Shown here in pieces: positions 1 through 5,833 of a stretch of 10,444 nucleotides of DNA; positions within the stretch are counted from its first letter, which is position 1; every line of letters begins with the position of its first letter. The stretch is from Candidatus Woesearchaeota archaeon (GTDB taxonomy: Archaea; Nanobdellota; Nanobdellia; Woesearchaeales; GW2011-AR9). Position numbers and translations under genes: made by a program. The stretch is from NCBI GenBank assembly GCA_016181345.1, contig JACOZM010000068.1, positions 1 to 10,444 on the forward strand. Reading direction: 5' to 3'. Under the pieces are notes generated by a model. It made no database searches, had not been told where the DNA came from, and worked only from the letters and a program-made list of their open reading frames with translations.

Positions 1-1591
1 GTTTGATAGGAATATTTTTTAACGCGGAAATAATTGCAGTTGCAACAGCAATGGACGCAGAATCTCCTTCCACTCCTTCATATGTTTGTAAAAACTGAAC
101 ATAAATATCTCTCGTTTCTTTAATATCCTCGCCGAAGAGTTTCATGATAATAGCAGAAACATTCTTCACGGCTTCCTTGGCGATATCTCCTAATTTTCCC
201 GTGGCAATAATCTCTGATTTTTTCCCGCCTGGCGTAACTTCTGCTTCTATCGGCAATAAAATCCCTGAGTAGGCAGATCCTCCTCCAATAACTGCTAATC
301 CATTTACTCGTCCTATCCTATTTCCTGACGTAACAATGACTTCATATTCCTTTTTTCGTTCAATATGGCGATCAGCTATCTGCTGCTCTAAAGGCCGAGC
401 CAGTTTTTTAGCATCTTCAACATCTTCTTTTTGCACAAATGACTTGCCTCGTTCTTTAGCTAAATCACCTGCTGCTCTTACTAATCCCCCTAATCCTCGT
501 AGATGTAAAGTTAAATGCCCTTTATGGTTAGCCCTTCTTCTAGCTTCTTCAATGATTGCTTTGATAGCGGATATAGAGAAATGCGGAATTTTTCCTTTTT
601 CTTTTTTAACTTCTTGGGCGATAAATCGAACTATTTTTAGCCGGTTTTTAATCGTATCTGGAAATGTTTCCTTCATGTAAACTTCATATCCATACCCTCG
701 AATTCTTGACCGTAATGCTGGATGCATGTGCTTGATGGTTTCAAAATTACCGGCAGCAACTAATACGAAGTCACAAGGAACAGGCTCAGTTCTAACCATC
801 GCTCCTGCTGATCGCTCAGATTGTCCAGTAATAGGGAATTTTTTTTCTTGTAAAGCAGACAGTAATTCTTGCTGTGTTCTTGGATCTAACGTAGCAATCT
901 CATCAATGAATAAAACCCCTAAATGAGCCTTGTGAATCATTCCCGCTACGACTCGTTGGTTGGCTGGAGTACCTAACCCCCCGCTTTGGAACGGATCGTG
1001 CAATACGTCTCCTAATAAGGCTCCGGCATGTGCTCCCGTGGCGTCATAAAAAGGTGCTGATTCTTGTCCATAATTATCAACGATAACTTTTGGTGCAATA
1101 ACTAGGGATTGCTTAAACATCCTTGGACCTACACTCATCATGATTGCAAAAGCTGCTAGAAACAACATTCCTCCTAAAAAGAAGGCAGCAAACATTAAAT
1201 CAGATTTATAGTAATGCCGTACCCACCACGGAGCGATTAAGGTAAATAAGGCTACGATAAACAATAAGAAATTATTATTCTTCAGTACTTTCTGTGCATC
1301 AAACGAAAAACGTTTGACTTCATCTCTGCCCGTTCCAGCTTTTATTTCTTTGATGATGGGCTTATTTTCATCATTAGGATTTGGATAAGCTAGAATATCT
1401 TTTAATTCCGACTTTGGCAGCAACTCGGCTAAAGCCAGTCCTAACATTGACTTACCTGTGCCCGGTTCTCCAATCAGTCAAACATGCCGTCGTTGTGACG
1501 CAGCTTTTTTCATAATCTCTACTGCTTCATCCTGTCCTAAAACTTGATCAACGATCTTTTCCGGAACTTTAACATCTGCAGTTGTTTTCAT
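1..1591 (-). CDS. lonB: Archaeal LonB ATP-dependent membrane protease, C-terminus off the window, interrupted by in-frame TGA
   Basis: LonB is a membrane-anchored AAA+ serine protease that degrades misfolded and regulatory proteins at the inner face of the archaeal membrane. Reading from the ATG at 1591 gives about 530 codons before the window edge. Visible elements are Walker A (GEPGTGKS, codons 41-48), two hydrophobic helices (about 108-126 and 132-154) inserted between Walker A and Walker B as in archaeal LonB, the [14 protein letters not shown] block, Walker B (VLFIDE, D230/E231), a sensor-1 Asn in AAGNFE, and the protease nucleophile in EGVEGDSAS (Ser511). The partner lysine lies about 40 residues further on and would fall beyond position 1. 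Codon 38 is TGA (1478-1480), directly before [10 protein letters not shown]. No ATG, GTG or TTG lies between this stop and Walker A, so no ordinary restart saves the ATPase site. The frame is otherwise intact. It may be a nonsense mutation, a base error or read-through. The family assignment is very secure; the state of the gene is not. Confidence 0.9.
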
Positions 1592-1697
1592 GGTTTAGTT
1601 AAATATCACTCGTTTTCTTCTATTCATTTTTTAATCTTGGCTCTTCATAATAATGATAGTAGAACATCCCTCACTCTTTAAGCTATTTTTAGCTTCG

Positions 1698-1706
1698 CTT
1701 TATAAA
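1698..1706 (-). promoter_or_regulatory. Probable TATA box of lonB
   Basis: On the minus strand this reads CTTTATAAA or its shifted equivalent TTTATAAAG, preceded by GGTTTT. A start about 27 bases downstream would fall near 1675 and give a leader of about 85 bases before the ATG at 1591. A six-base-pair hairpin (AAGCTA/TAGCTT, arms 1680-1685 and 1690-1695) lies between the box and the predicted start. No strong Shine-Dalgarno is visible; a weak GTGAT lies about 18 bases before the ATG. Confidence 0.45.
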
Positions 1707-1826
1707 AACCTTGCGGTAGAAATGGTTAATATGGAACCCTCATGATTTTCACCAGCAAACAATAGTGAGCTTCGTAAAATACAATAAAATAAGAAGCAGA
1801 TAAAATACTACTACCTCATCTTTTCC

Positions 1827-2552
1827 TTAACTCGCATTTTTATTCTTCAGCAATTTCACATAAATTTCATCAAAAGCTTCTTTCTGCGTCGTTTCAATTT
1901 TTTGCTGATTTTCTAAATGGAGAAGCGGAATAAAAGAATAAACCTTTTCTCTTCTGCCGGCCTGAGCGGGAAGTAATTGGGTAAAGGAAAGTTCTTTTCC
2001 CGGCTCTTTTTCAGAATAGTAGGTGATTTTATGGTACATATCTCTGATAACTCCCATAATATCCATGCCTCGTTTAGGCATCTCAAATAATGTTGGCTTA
2101 TATTTAGCTAAAATCTTTTTCTTCGTCTCCATGGCAGTCTGCAAGGCTTTAACTAAATCATGGATAGAGACTTTTCTATTCCTTGGCTGTGGCTGCCGAG
2201 GAATTAACTGAAATTTTTCCCGTACTCTTTTCGTTCCATCAGACAGTTCTTCAAACACATCTTCATCTAACCCTTCATCTTGGTTCATCAACAGGTCAAA
2301 TTTTGCAAAATCATTTTCAATTAAATGCGTAGACTTCAGCCGCAACATGACTGCAGCAGCTAAGAGAATTTTCCCGGAAATTTTTAAATCGTGTTCATGC
2401 ATCTCTTTGATGACGGAGATATATTTTTCTGTTAGGTGGGTAATATTGATATCCCAAGGGTCCATCTGTTCTGACTGGATAAGATCATAGATAATCGTTT
2501 TCCAAGTAACTTCTTCCTGCTGTAACAACATATCAAAGATTTTTTGCTGCAT
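1827..2552 (-). CDS. scpA: Segregation and condensation protein A (ScpA, kleisin)
   Basis: ScpA is the kleisin that bridges SMC head domains and helps compact and segregate chromosomes. The 241-residue product is close to the usual family length. The N-terminal half carries the family signature MDPWDINITHLTEKYI (residues 30-45) followed by KISGKILLAAAVMLRLKS (about 57-74), the helical segment that contacts the SMC neck. A charged middle section (about 90-130) precedes a C-terminal winged-helix-like part (about 185-238) expected to bind the SMC cap. No SMC or ScpB gene is in the window. The upstream gap has a T-rich terminator for the previous gene and a weak AT-rich box (TTTTTTAAG) about 25 bases before the ATG, which would make a nearly leaderless transcript. 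The stop is TAA. Archaeal ScpA can be annotated as a 'kleisin/Rec8-like' protein; I see no reason to doubt the assignment. Confidence 0.92.
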   Translation of the reverse strand: MQQKIFDMLLQQEEVTWKTIIYDLIQSEQMDPWDINITHLTEKYISVIKEMHEHDLKISGKILLAAAVMLRLKSTHLIENDFAKFDLLMNQDEGLDEDVFEELSDGTKRVREKFQLIPRQPQPRNRKVSIHDLVKALQTAMETKKKILAKYKPTLFEMPKRGMDIMGVIRDMYHKITYYSEKEPGKELSFTQLLPAQAGRREKVYSFIPLLHLENQQKIETTQKEAFDEIYVKLLKNKNAS

Positions 2553-2667
2553 TTTTATTCAGAAAGTTTTCCTCTTAAAAAATCTATTGGTTTTTAGGAA
2601 GATATTAATCCCCTTATCAATAAAAAAATAATCCCTACAAGCCAATTTCTCAATAGAAACACAATCT

Positions 2668-2684
2668 AAAAAAAGAATAAAAAA
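2668..2684 (-). terminator. T-run terminator after the 100-residue gene
   Basis: Directly after the TAG stop, the minus strand carries two T-runs (six at 2679-2684, seven at 2668-2674) with no strong hairpin before them. This is the usual form of an archaeal U-tract terminator. It argues that the gene at 2686-2988 is not co-transcribed with scpA. Confidence 0.5.
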
Positions 2685-2685
2685 T

Positions 2686-2988
2686 CTACTGCGGTGGAGT
2701 CTTATCCTCAACATCGCCTATCAGAAATAATGTTGATCCGCCACTTCTTCCGTCTACAAAGAGGATAGCACCTTTCTCTAAGAGCCTATAATCAAATTTT
2801 AAGATGGTTCCTCCTTTTTTTGGAATAATTGCAATAGCTCTCCAATCGGTTAATTGTCCTGGCAGTTTAAATGAAAGCCAATGTGTTCTTGCTGTTCCCA
2901 TAGCTAAGGCAGTAACTTCTCCTTCTCTTCCTAATGCTTCATTACCTTTAGCATCATGTTCCATTTTTTTCGCTTTAAATTTTGCCAT
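2686..2988 (-). CDS. Small basic protein of unknown function
   Basis: I do not recognise this 100-residue protein. The first 16 residues are lysine-rich (MAKFKAKKMEHDAKGN). The middle alternates hydrophobic and polar stretches, suggesting a small beta-rich soluble domain (WLSFKLPGQL, WRAIAIIPK, GAILFVDGRSGGSTLFLIGD). The tail is acidic, ending in TPPQ. There is no signal peptide, no membrane helix, and no cysteine or histidine cluster for metal binding. The frame is supported by a plausible amino-acid composition, a start with an AT-rich element 25-30 bases upstream (TTTATTAA, about 3014-3021), and a T-run terminator right after the stop. It is the only gene here seen to end in TAG. Its position upstream of scpA gives no clear functional hint, since a terminator separates them. 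Confidence 0.7.
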   Translation of the reverse strand: MAKFKAKKMEHDAKGNEALGREGEVTALAMGTARTHWLSFKLPGQLTDWRAIAIIPKKGGTILKFDYRLLEKGAILFVDGRSGGSTLFLIGDVEDKTPPQ

Positions 2989-3146
2989 AACGCTTAGAAT
3001 ATATTTTTCCTTAATAAACTTTTCTAGGTTCTAAGATTCTTCAAAGAAAGATTAGTCCGAAGATTTCTCTTAAAATGGCATGATTCTCTTTATTCCTCTT
3101 TAATTATCCGCAACTAGAAATCCTAACCATTCCAAATAAAACAACG

Positions 3147-3743
3147 TTACTCTCGTGCGTCCTCTCCATAAGCCCGTCTTGCCGCAGATTGGACTCCAAA
3201 AACTCTTCCAAATAAGTCTAGATACATTCCCATTGCTGGTGCAATCAGTGGAGAATATAAGGCCATATTTAGAGCTCCCTCCTGAACTTTTTCGAGATCA
3301 ACCGATCCTTCACTCATCAAACATCCTATTGCCACTGCTAATGCAGTCGTTGGTGGCTGAAGAACATTAAATGGTATAAGTTCAGCTGCTCTCCTTCTCA
3401 ACCAGCTGCTTTGCTCTGTTGTTCCCGTCAATCGATAAGCAAGTTCTCTCGCTCTTCCATAAATTCCACCAACTGCATAATTCATTGTCGTTGCCGAAAA
3501 GCGCGAGATAGCAATACCTATAGGACCCAATCCTGCAAAATAGTCCAATGTTCCCCCAACTATCAGTCCGTAAGTAACACTTCCTCTACGATCAATTGTA
3601 GCTATTCTTTCTGCTGATTGGTCTGTTGTTTGAGCATCTTGCAAACTAGTAAGTTCTTCTTGGACTGATTCGTCAACAATCTCTTCTAATCTCGTCTCCA
3701 GTCCCCTCCCTTGAGAGTGTAATTTTATATCTTGAATTCCCAT
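3147..3743 (-). CDS. Four-helix membrane protein resembling L-alanine exporter AlaE
   Basis: The first 50 residues of this 198-residue protein are polar and acidic, probably a cytoplasmic extension. About residues 52-185 form a compact domain with four hydrophobic segments: near 55-78, 85-97, 124-143 and 157-182. The order of motifs recalls the bacterial AlaE family (an L-alanine exporter of about 150 residues): a small-residue and Arg-bearing helix, NY..GGIYGRARELAYRL (AlaE has a VNI...YG-type segment there), an FNVLQPPTTALAV segment matching the AlaE FQSP block, and a last helix ending GMYLDLFGRVFGV (AlaE: YGYFLDxxRRLFKV). I recalled this similarity by eye. It fits the fold but does not prove alanine transport, and the acidic N-terminal extension is extra. 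A TATA-like box sits about 25 bases before the ATG. The stop is TAA. Confidence 0.75.
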   Translation of the reverse strand: MGIQDIKLHSQGRGLETRLEEIVDESVQEELTSLQDAQTTDQSAERIATIDRRGSVTYGLIVGGTLDYFAGLGPIGIAISRFSATTMNYAVGGIYGRARELAYRLTGTTEQSSWLRRRAAELIPFNVLQPPTTALAVAIGCLMSEGSVDLEKVQEGALNMALYSPLIAPAMGMYLDLFGRVFGVQSAARRAYGEDARE

Positions 3744-3764
3744 CTTTTTGCTGAAACTATGTCC

Positions 3765-3772
3765 TATTTAAA
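3765..3772 (-). promoter_or_regulatory. TATA box of a probably leaderless transcript (AlaE-like gene)
   Basis: The minus strand reads TTTAAATA preceded by CCTTTT. Its centre is about 25 bases before the ATG at 3743, so transcription should start at or next to the start codon. No Shine-Dalgarno is present between box and ATG, which agrees with a leaderless mRNA, a common archaeal arrangement. Confidence 0.5.
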
Positions 3773-3840
3773 AAGGTTTCTATGGGGTTAATCACTAATT
3801 AAGGACTAAAAGTAGTCAAAAGAATTAATTGGGCTATTTA

Positions 3841-3883
3841 TAGTAATTGTGAAATATTTTCGAACTTTTGTTCACAATTACTA
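3841..3883. repeat. Perfect 13-bp inverted repeat around TTCGAA (dyad unit 1)
   Basis: The left arm TAGTAATTGTGAA (3841-3853) and right arm TTCACAATTACTA (3871-3883) are exact reverse complements separated by 17 bases. The palindrome TTCGAA (3859-3864) sits almost at the centre. A second unit of the same total length follows at once. Transcribed on either strand it would make a long AU-rich hairpin; as DNA it could be a dimeric protein site with TGTGA/TCACA half-sites. No T-run follows, so it is not a simple terminator. Confidence 0.85.
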
Positions 3884-3886
3884 ATA

Positions 3887-3929
3887 AGCAAATGTGATTA
3901 ATAATATTCGAATACTTCTCACATTTGCT
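3887..3929. repeat. Perfect 11-bp inverted repeat around TTCGAA (dyad unit 2)
   Basis: The left arm AGCAAATGTGA (3887-3897) and right arm TCACATTTGCT (3919-3929) are exact reverse complements with a 21-base spacer holding TTCGAA (3907-3912) near the centre. The unit is 43 bp like its neighbour, and its centre lies 46 bp from the first. The arms differ in sequence yet each stays self-complementary, so the symmetry is kept while the bases change. Both share the pattern TGTGA - TTCGAA - TCACA. Confidence 0.85.
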
Positions 3930-3949
3930 ATATTATTAGAACAAACAAG

Positions 3950-3969
3950 AAAAATGGTGGGCCCAGCCG
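3950..3969 (-). repeat. 20-bp copy of the tRNA-Val 3' end with encoded CCA and T-run
   Basis: Positions 3950-3969 repeat 4130-4149 exactly and in the same orientation. On the minus strand the copy holds the 3' strand of the T-stem, the acceptor strand TGGGCCC, ACCA and five Ts. Identity ends abruptly on both sides. Duplication of a tRNA 3' end in direct orientation is the footprint left by integrases that use tRNA genes as attachment sites. Here the two copies are only 180 bp apart, so any element between them has been lost or is tiny. Confidence 0.8.
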
Positions 3970-4129
3970 ATCCTCATGCAAGTTACACTAATAAAATGCT
4001 AATCATTTTGAAATTTTCTACGAAAAGCATGCAAGTCGTAGGTCGGAGAGACACTCGCTAGGCTCGGTCTATCTTATTAATCTCAAGATGGTTAAATCAT
4101 ACTTTTTGATGGGGCTAAGAACGTGGATT
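3970..4129. other. Non-coding segment between the tRNA gene and the copy of its 3' end
   Basis: I see no coding frame here. It contains a hairpin with arms AAAATG/CATTTT (3993-3998, 4004-4009) and another with CTACGA/TCGTAG (4018-4023, 4036-4041) whose loop holds GCATGC. A GC-richer patch (about 4040-4072) stands out from the AT-rich surroundings. The 9-mer CATGCAAGT occurs twice (3975-3983 and 4028-4036). It could be the remains of an integrated element, a decayed RNA gene or a small structured RNA; the sequence alone does not decide. Confidence 0.4.
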
Positions 4130-4134
4130 AAAAA

Positions 4135-4249
4135 TGGTGGGCCCAGCCGGATTCGAACCGGCGACATCCGCCTTGTAAGGGCAGCATCATATGCAGCGCA
4201 AGACTAACTGACTCAGCCCGTCTTTGCGTAGCCGCTAGACCATGGGCCC
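4135..4249 (-). tRNA. tRNA-Val (anticodon UAC) with D-loop intron and encoded CCA
   Basis: Minus-strand gene of 115 bases. The acceptor stem GGGCCCA pairs with TGGGCCC and is followed by discriminator A and CCA. The T arm is GCCGG-TTCGAAT-CCGGC. The anticodon arm is CTGCC-CTTACAA-GGCGG (one G:U pair) with anticodon TAC at 4175-4177, which reads valine codons. The D arm only closes if 39 bases are removed (4191-4229), leaving a normal 76-base tRNA with exons 4230-4249 and 4135-4190. Five Ts (4130-4134) follow the CCA and can end transcription. A TATA box lies 24-34 bases upstream. The intron sits where a scan assuming only anticodon-loop introns would miss it or score it poorly. Confidence 0.92.
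4191..4229 (-). other. tRNA intron in the D loop, bulge-helix-bulge type
   Basis: Folding the junctions gives GCGG paired with CTGC (four pairs, one G:U), a three-base bulge CTA on the 5' side and a three-base bulge ATA on the 3' side. An inner stem CGCAAAGAC/GTCTTGCG has one bulged A. Cutting after the second base of each bulge, as the archaeal splicing endonuclease does, leaves GCGGCT joined to ATGATG and restores a standard D arm. The insertion point is just before position 21. The outer helix is weak because it must use the D-stem region itself. Confidence 0.8.
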
Positions 4250-4272
4250 ATAAAATGATTAAAATGCAAAGT

Positions 4273-4283
4273 ATTTATAAATT
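4273..4283. promoter_or_regulatory. Palindromic TATA box, possibly shared by tRNA-Val and the divergent methyltransferase-kinase gene
   Basis: The core TTTATAAA reads the same on both strands. For the tRNA on the minus strand it lies 24-34 bases before the first base of the tRNA, the usual distance. For the plus-strand gene it predicts a start near 4305, about 50 bases before the first ATG. Purine-rich bases that could act as BRE flank it on both sides (GCAAAG on plus, GCTAAAA on minus). Confidence 0.55.
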
Positions 4284-4353
4284 TTAGCAATAAAATGAAC
4301 TCATTCAAACTTCCACTCTTCATTGAAGTAGTCCATTCATTCAATAAATGTAG

Positions 4354-5763
4354 ATGAACAAAGGATTAACTATACACCTTAACTCCAACAAAACCATGAT
4401 GAACAACGATATCTATGAGCCGGCAGAAGATTCCTATCTTTTACAGAAGGAGATCCGTAAATATGCTGAGGGCAGGATATTGGATCTTGGAACTGGATCT
4501 GGGATTCAGGCATTGACCTCAATACAATCTCCAAACGTGAGGGAAGTAGTTGCCGTTGACATCAATCCTAGAGCGATTGAAGAACTGCAGAAAAAAGTCA
4601 AAGAACAAAAGCTTCGAAAAATGACTGTCTTGCAAAGTGACCTTTTCCAAAATGTTGACGGGCAATTTAATCTTATCATCTTCAATCCTCCTTATCTCCC
4701 GCAAGATAAGGTAGGGGGCAAGGAAATAATTGATCCAGCATTATACGGAGGAAAGAAAGGATGGGAAATCTCTCTGCGATTTTTCAAGCAAGCTTCTCAA
4801 TATCTTCTTTCTGACGGGCATATCCTTTTCTTATTTTCTTCCTTAACCAATAAGCAGAAACTTGAGAATATTATGAAGTCTTATCTATTTGAATTTCAAG
4901 TGATTGCCGAAGAAAAGATTCCTTTTTTTGAAACTCTTTATATTTATCTGATCAAAAAGTCAGATGTGCTTATTGAATTAGAAAAGAAAAATATAGAAAA
5001 TATCTCTTATCTTTCTCAAGGAAAGCGAGGGAATGTCTACTGTGGAGTATTTGACCGTAGCAGATTAATCAAAACACACTTTCTAAAAAAAGATATCATT
5101 AAAGTAGGAATTAAGATTAAGCGTGAAGATTCTAAAGCTGTTGACCGGATGCAAAATGAAGCTTTTTGGTTAAAGAAGCTCAATCGTTACAATATTGGTC
5201 CAAGGCTCTTGTTTAGTAGCGAGTCTAAAGAGAGCCAATCTATAGATATTAAACCTAAAACCATTCCATCAAAAGAAAATGAACTCAAAGAAAAAGAATC
5301 AAAAGAAAAGGAGCTCAAGGAAAAAGTACTAACAGAAAAAGAACTTCAGGGGCAAAAACGTTCACAGACCGAGTATCTTATCTATGAATTTGTAGAAGGA
5401 GAGCCTATTCTAGATTGGCTGAAGAAAGCTCACAAATCTCAAATAAGTAGGGCCTTACACGAAATTATCCATCAATGCTTTATCTTAGATACGCTGAAAG
5501 TGAATAAAGATGAAATGCATCATCCGTTAAAACATATCATCATCACTCCTTCTGGTCATGTTCTTATTGATTTCGAACGATGCAAGGAAACAAAGAAGCC
5601 GAAGAACGTCACTCAGTTTGTTGAGTTTCTGTGCCGGATAAAAGAAGAGCTTGGTCAGAAAGGAATTCTCATTAATGCTGAAAACCTGAGGAAGTTATCA
5701 AAGGAATATAAAGAAAGTATTAGTGAAAGGAACCTTAAGCCAATCTTAGATTTGTTAAACTAA
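4354..5763 (+). CDS. Fusion of HemK/PrmC-like methyltransferase and COG2112-type protein kinase
   Basis: Residues about 18-205 form a Rossmann methyltransferase: IYEPAEDSYLL (20-30) as in archaeal/eukaryotic HemK2 proteins, SAM motif LDLGTGSGIQ (43-52), acidic VDIN, and catalytic NPPY (111-114), which binds glutamine side chains in PrmC-type enzymes. Release factor aRF1 is the likely substrate, by family. Residues about 215-469 resemble the small archaeal RIO/Bud32-like kinases of COG2112: glycine loop SQGKRGNV (221-228), VGIKIKRED (251-259) with the ATP-site lysine, NIGPRLL, hinge YEFVEGEPI, HHPLKHII, LIDFE (Asp406 as the metal-binding Asp) and KNVTQFVEFL. A lysine/glutamate-rich insert (about 289-339) separates beta strands of the kinase N-lobe. 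Two domains in one chain suggest coupled action. No Shine-Dalgarno precedes either ATG candidate; Met15 or Met16 (4396/4399) would match the family's usual start better than Met1. Stop TAA. Confidence 0.88.
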   Translation: MNKGLTIHLNSNKTMMNNDIYEPAEDSYLLQKEIRKYAEGRILDLGTGSGIQALTSIQSPNVREVVAVDINPRAIEELQKKVKEQKLRKMTVLQSDLFQNVDGQFNLIIFNPPYLPQDKVGGKEIIDPALYGGKKGWEISLRFFKQASQYLLSDGHILFLFSSLTNKQKLENIMKSYLFEFQVIAEEKIPFFETLYIYLIKKSDVLIELEKKNIENISYLSQGKRGNVYCGVFDRSRLIKTHFLKKDIIKVGIKIKREDSKAVDRMQNEAFWLKKLNRYNIGPRLLFSSESKESQSIDIKPKTIPSKENELKEKESKEKELKEKVLTEKELQGQKRSQTEYLIYEFVEGEPILDWLKKAHKSQISRALHEIIHQCFILDTLKVNKDEMHHPLKHIIITPSGHVLIDFERCKETKKPKNVTQFVEFLCRIKEELGQKGILINAENLRKLSKEYKESISERNLKPILDLLN

Positions 5764-5789
5764 GTGCCTTAGCCTATTCTGATCACACT

Positions 5790-5810
5790 CTTTTTATCCC
5801 ACCATTTTTT
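5790..5810 (+). terminator. T-run terminator of the methyltransferase-kinase gene
   Basis: Two T-runs (five at 5791-5795, six at 5805-5810) follow 27-47 bases after the TAA stop, without a clear hairpin. They fit archaeal U-tract termination and lie in the 70-base gap between convergent genes. The minus strand here has A-runs instead, so the helicase transcript has no matching signal in this gap. Confidence 0.45.
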
Positions 5811-5833
5811 CTCATTCAAGGGGTCATAAATTA

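Noticed and set aside
336..926. Plus-strand open frames of 66-114 codons
   Set aside because: They lie antisense to the clearly coding LonB frame and have no family resemblance or plausible start signals.
1478..1480. TGA read as selenocysteine or as tryptophan by a changed genetic code
   Set aside because: The family has Leu/Met here, not Cys or Trp. The other genes use TGG for Trp and have no internal TGA. All visible stops are TAA or TAG, which is compatible with but does not support reassignment. No SECIS-like element was recognised.
3950..3969. The 3' piece of a split tRNA joined in trans
   Set aside because: It holds only the last T-stem strand, acceptor strand and CCA, with no anticodon part and no bulge-helix-bulge half next to it. 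A duplication scar explains it better.
5278..5345. CRISPR-like or other DNA repeat array
   Set aside because: The repetition is the coding sequence of the Lys/Glu-rich linker. Units are irregular and there are no spacers. No CRISPR array was seen anywhere in the window.
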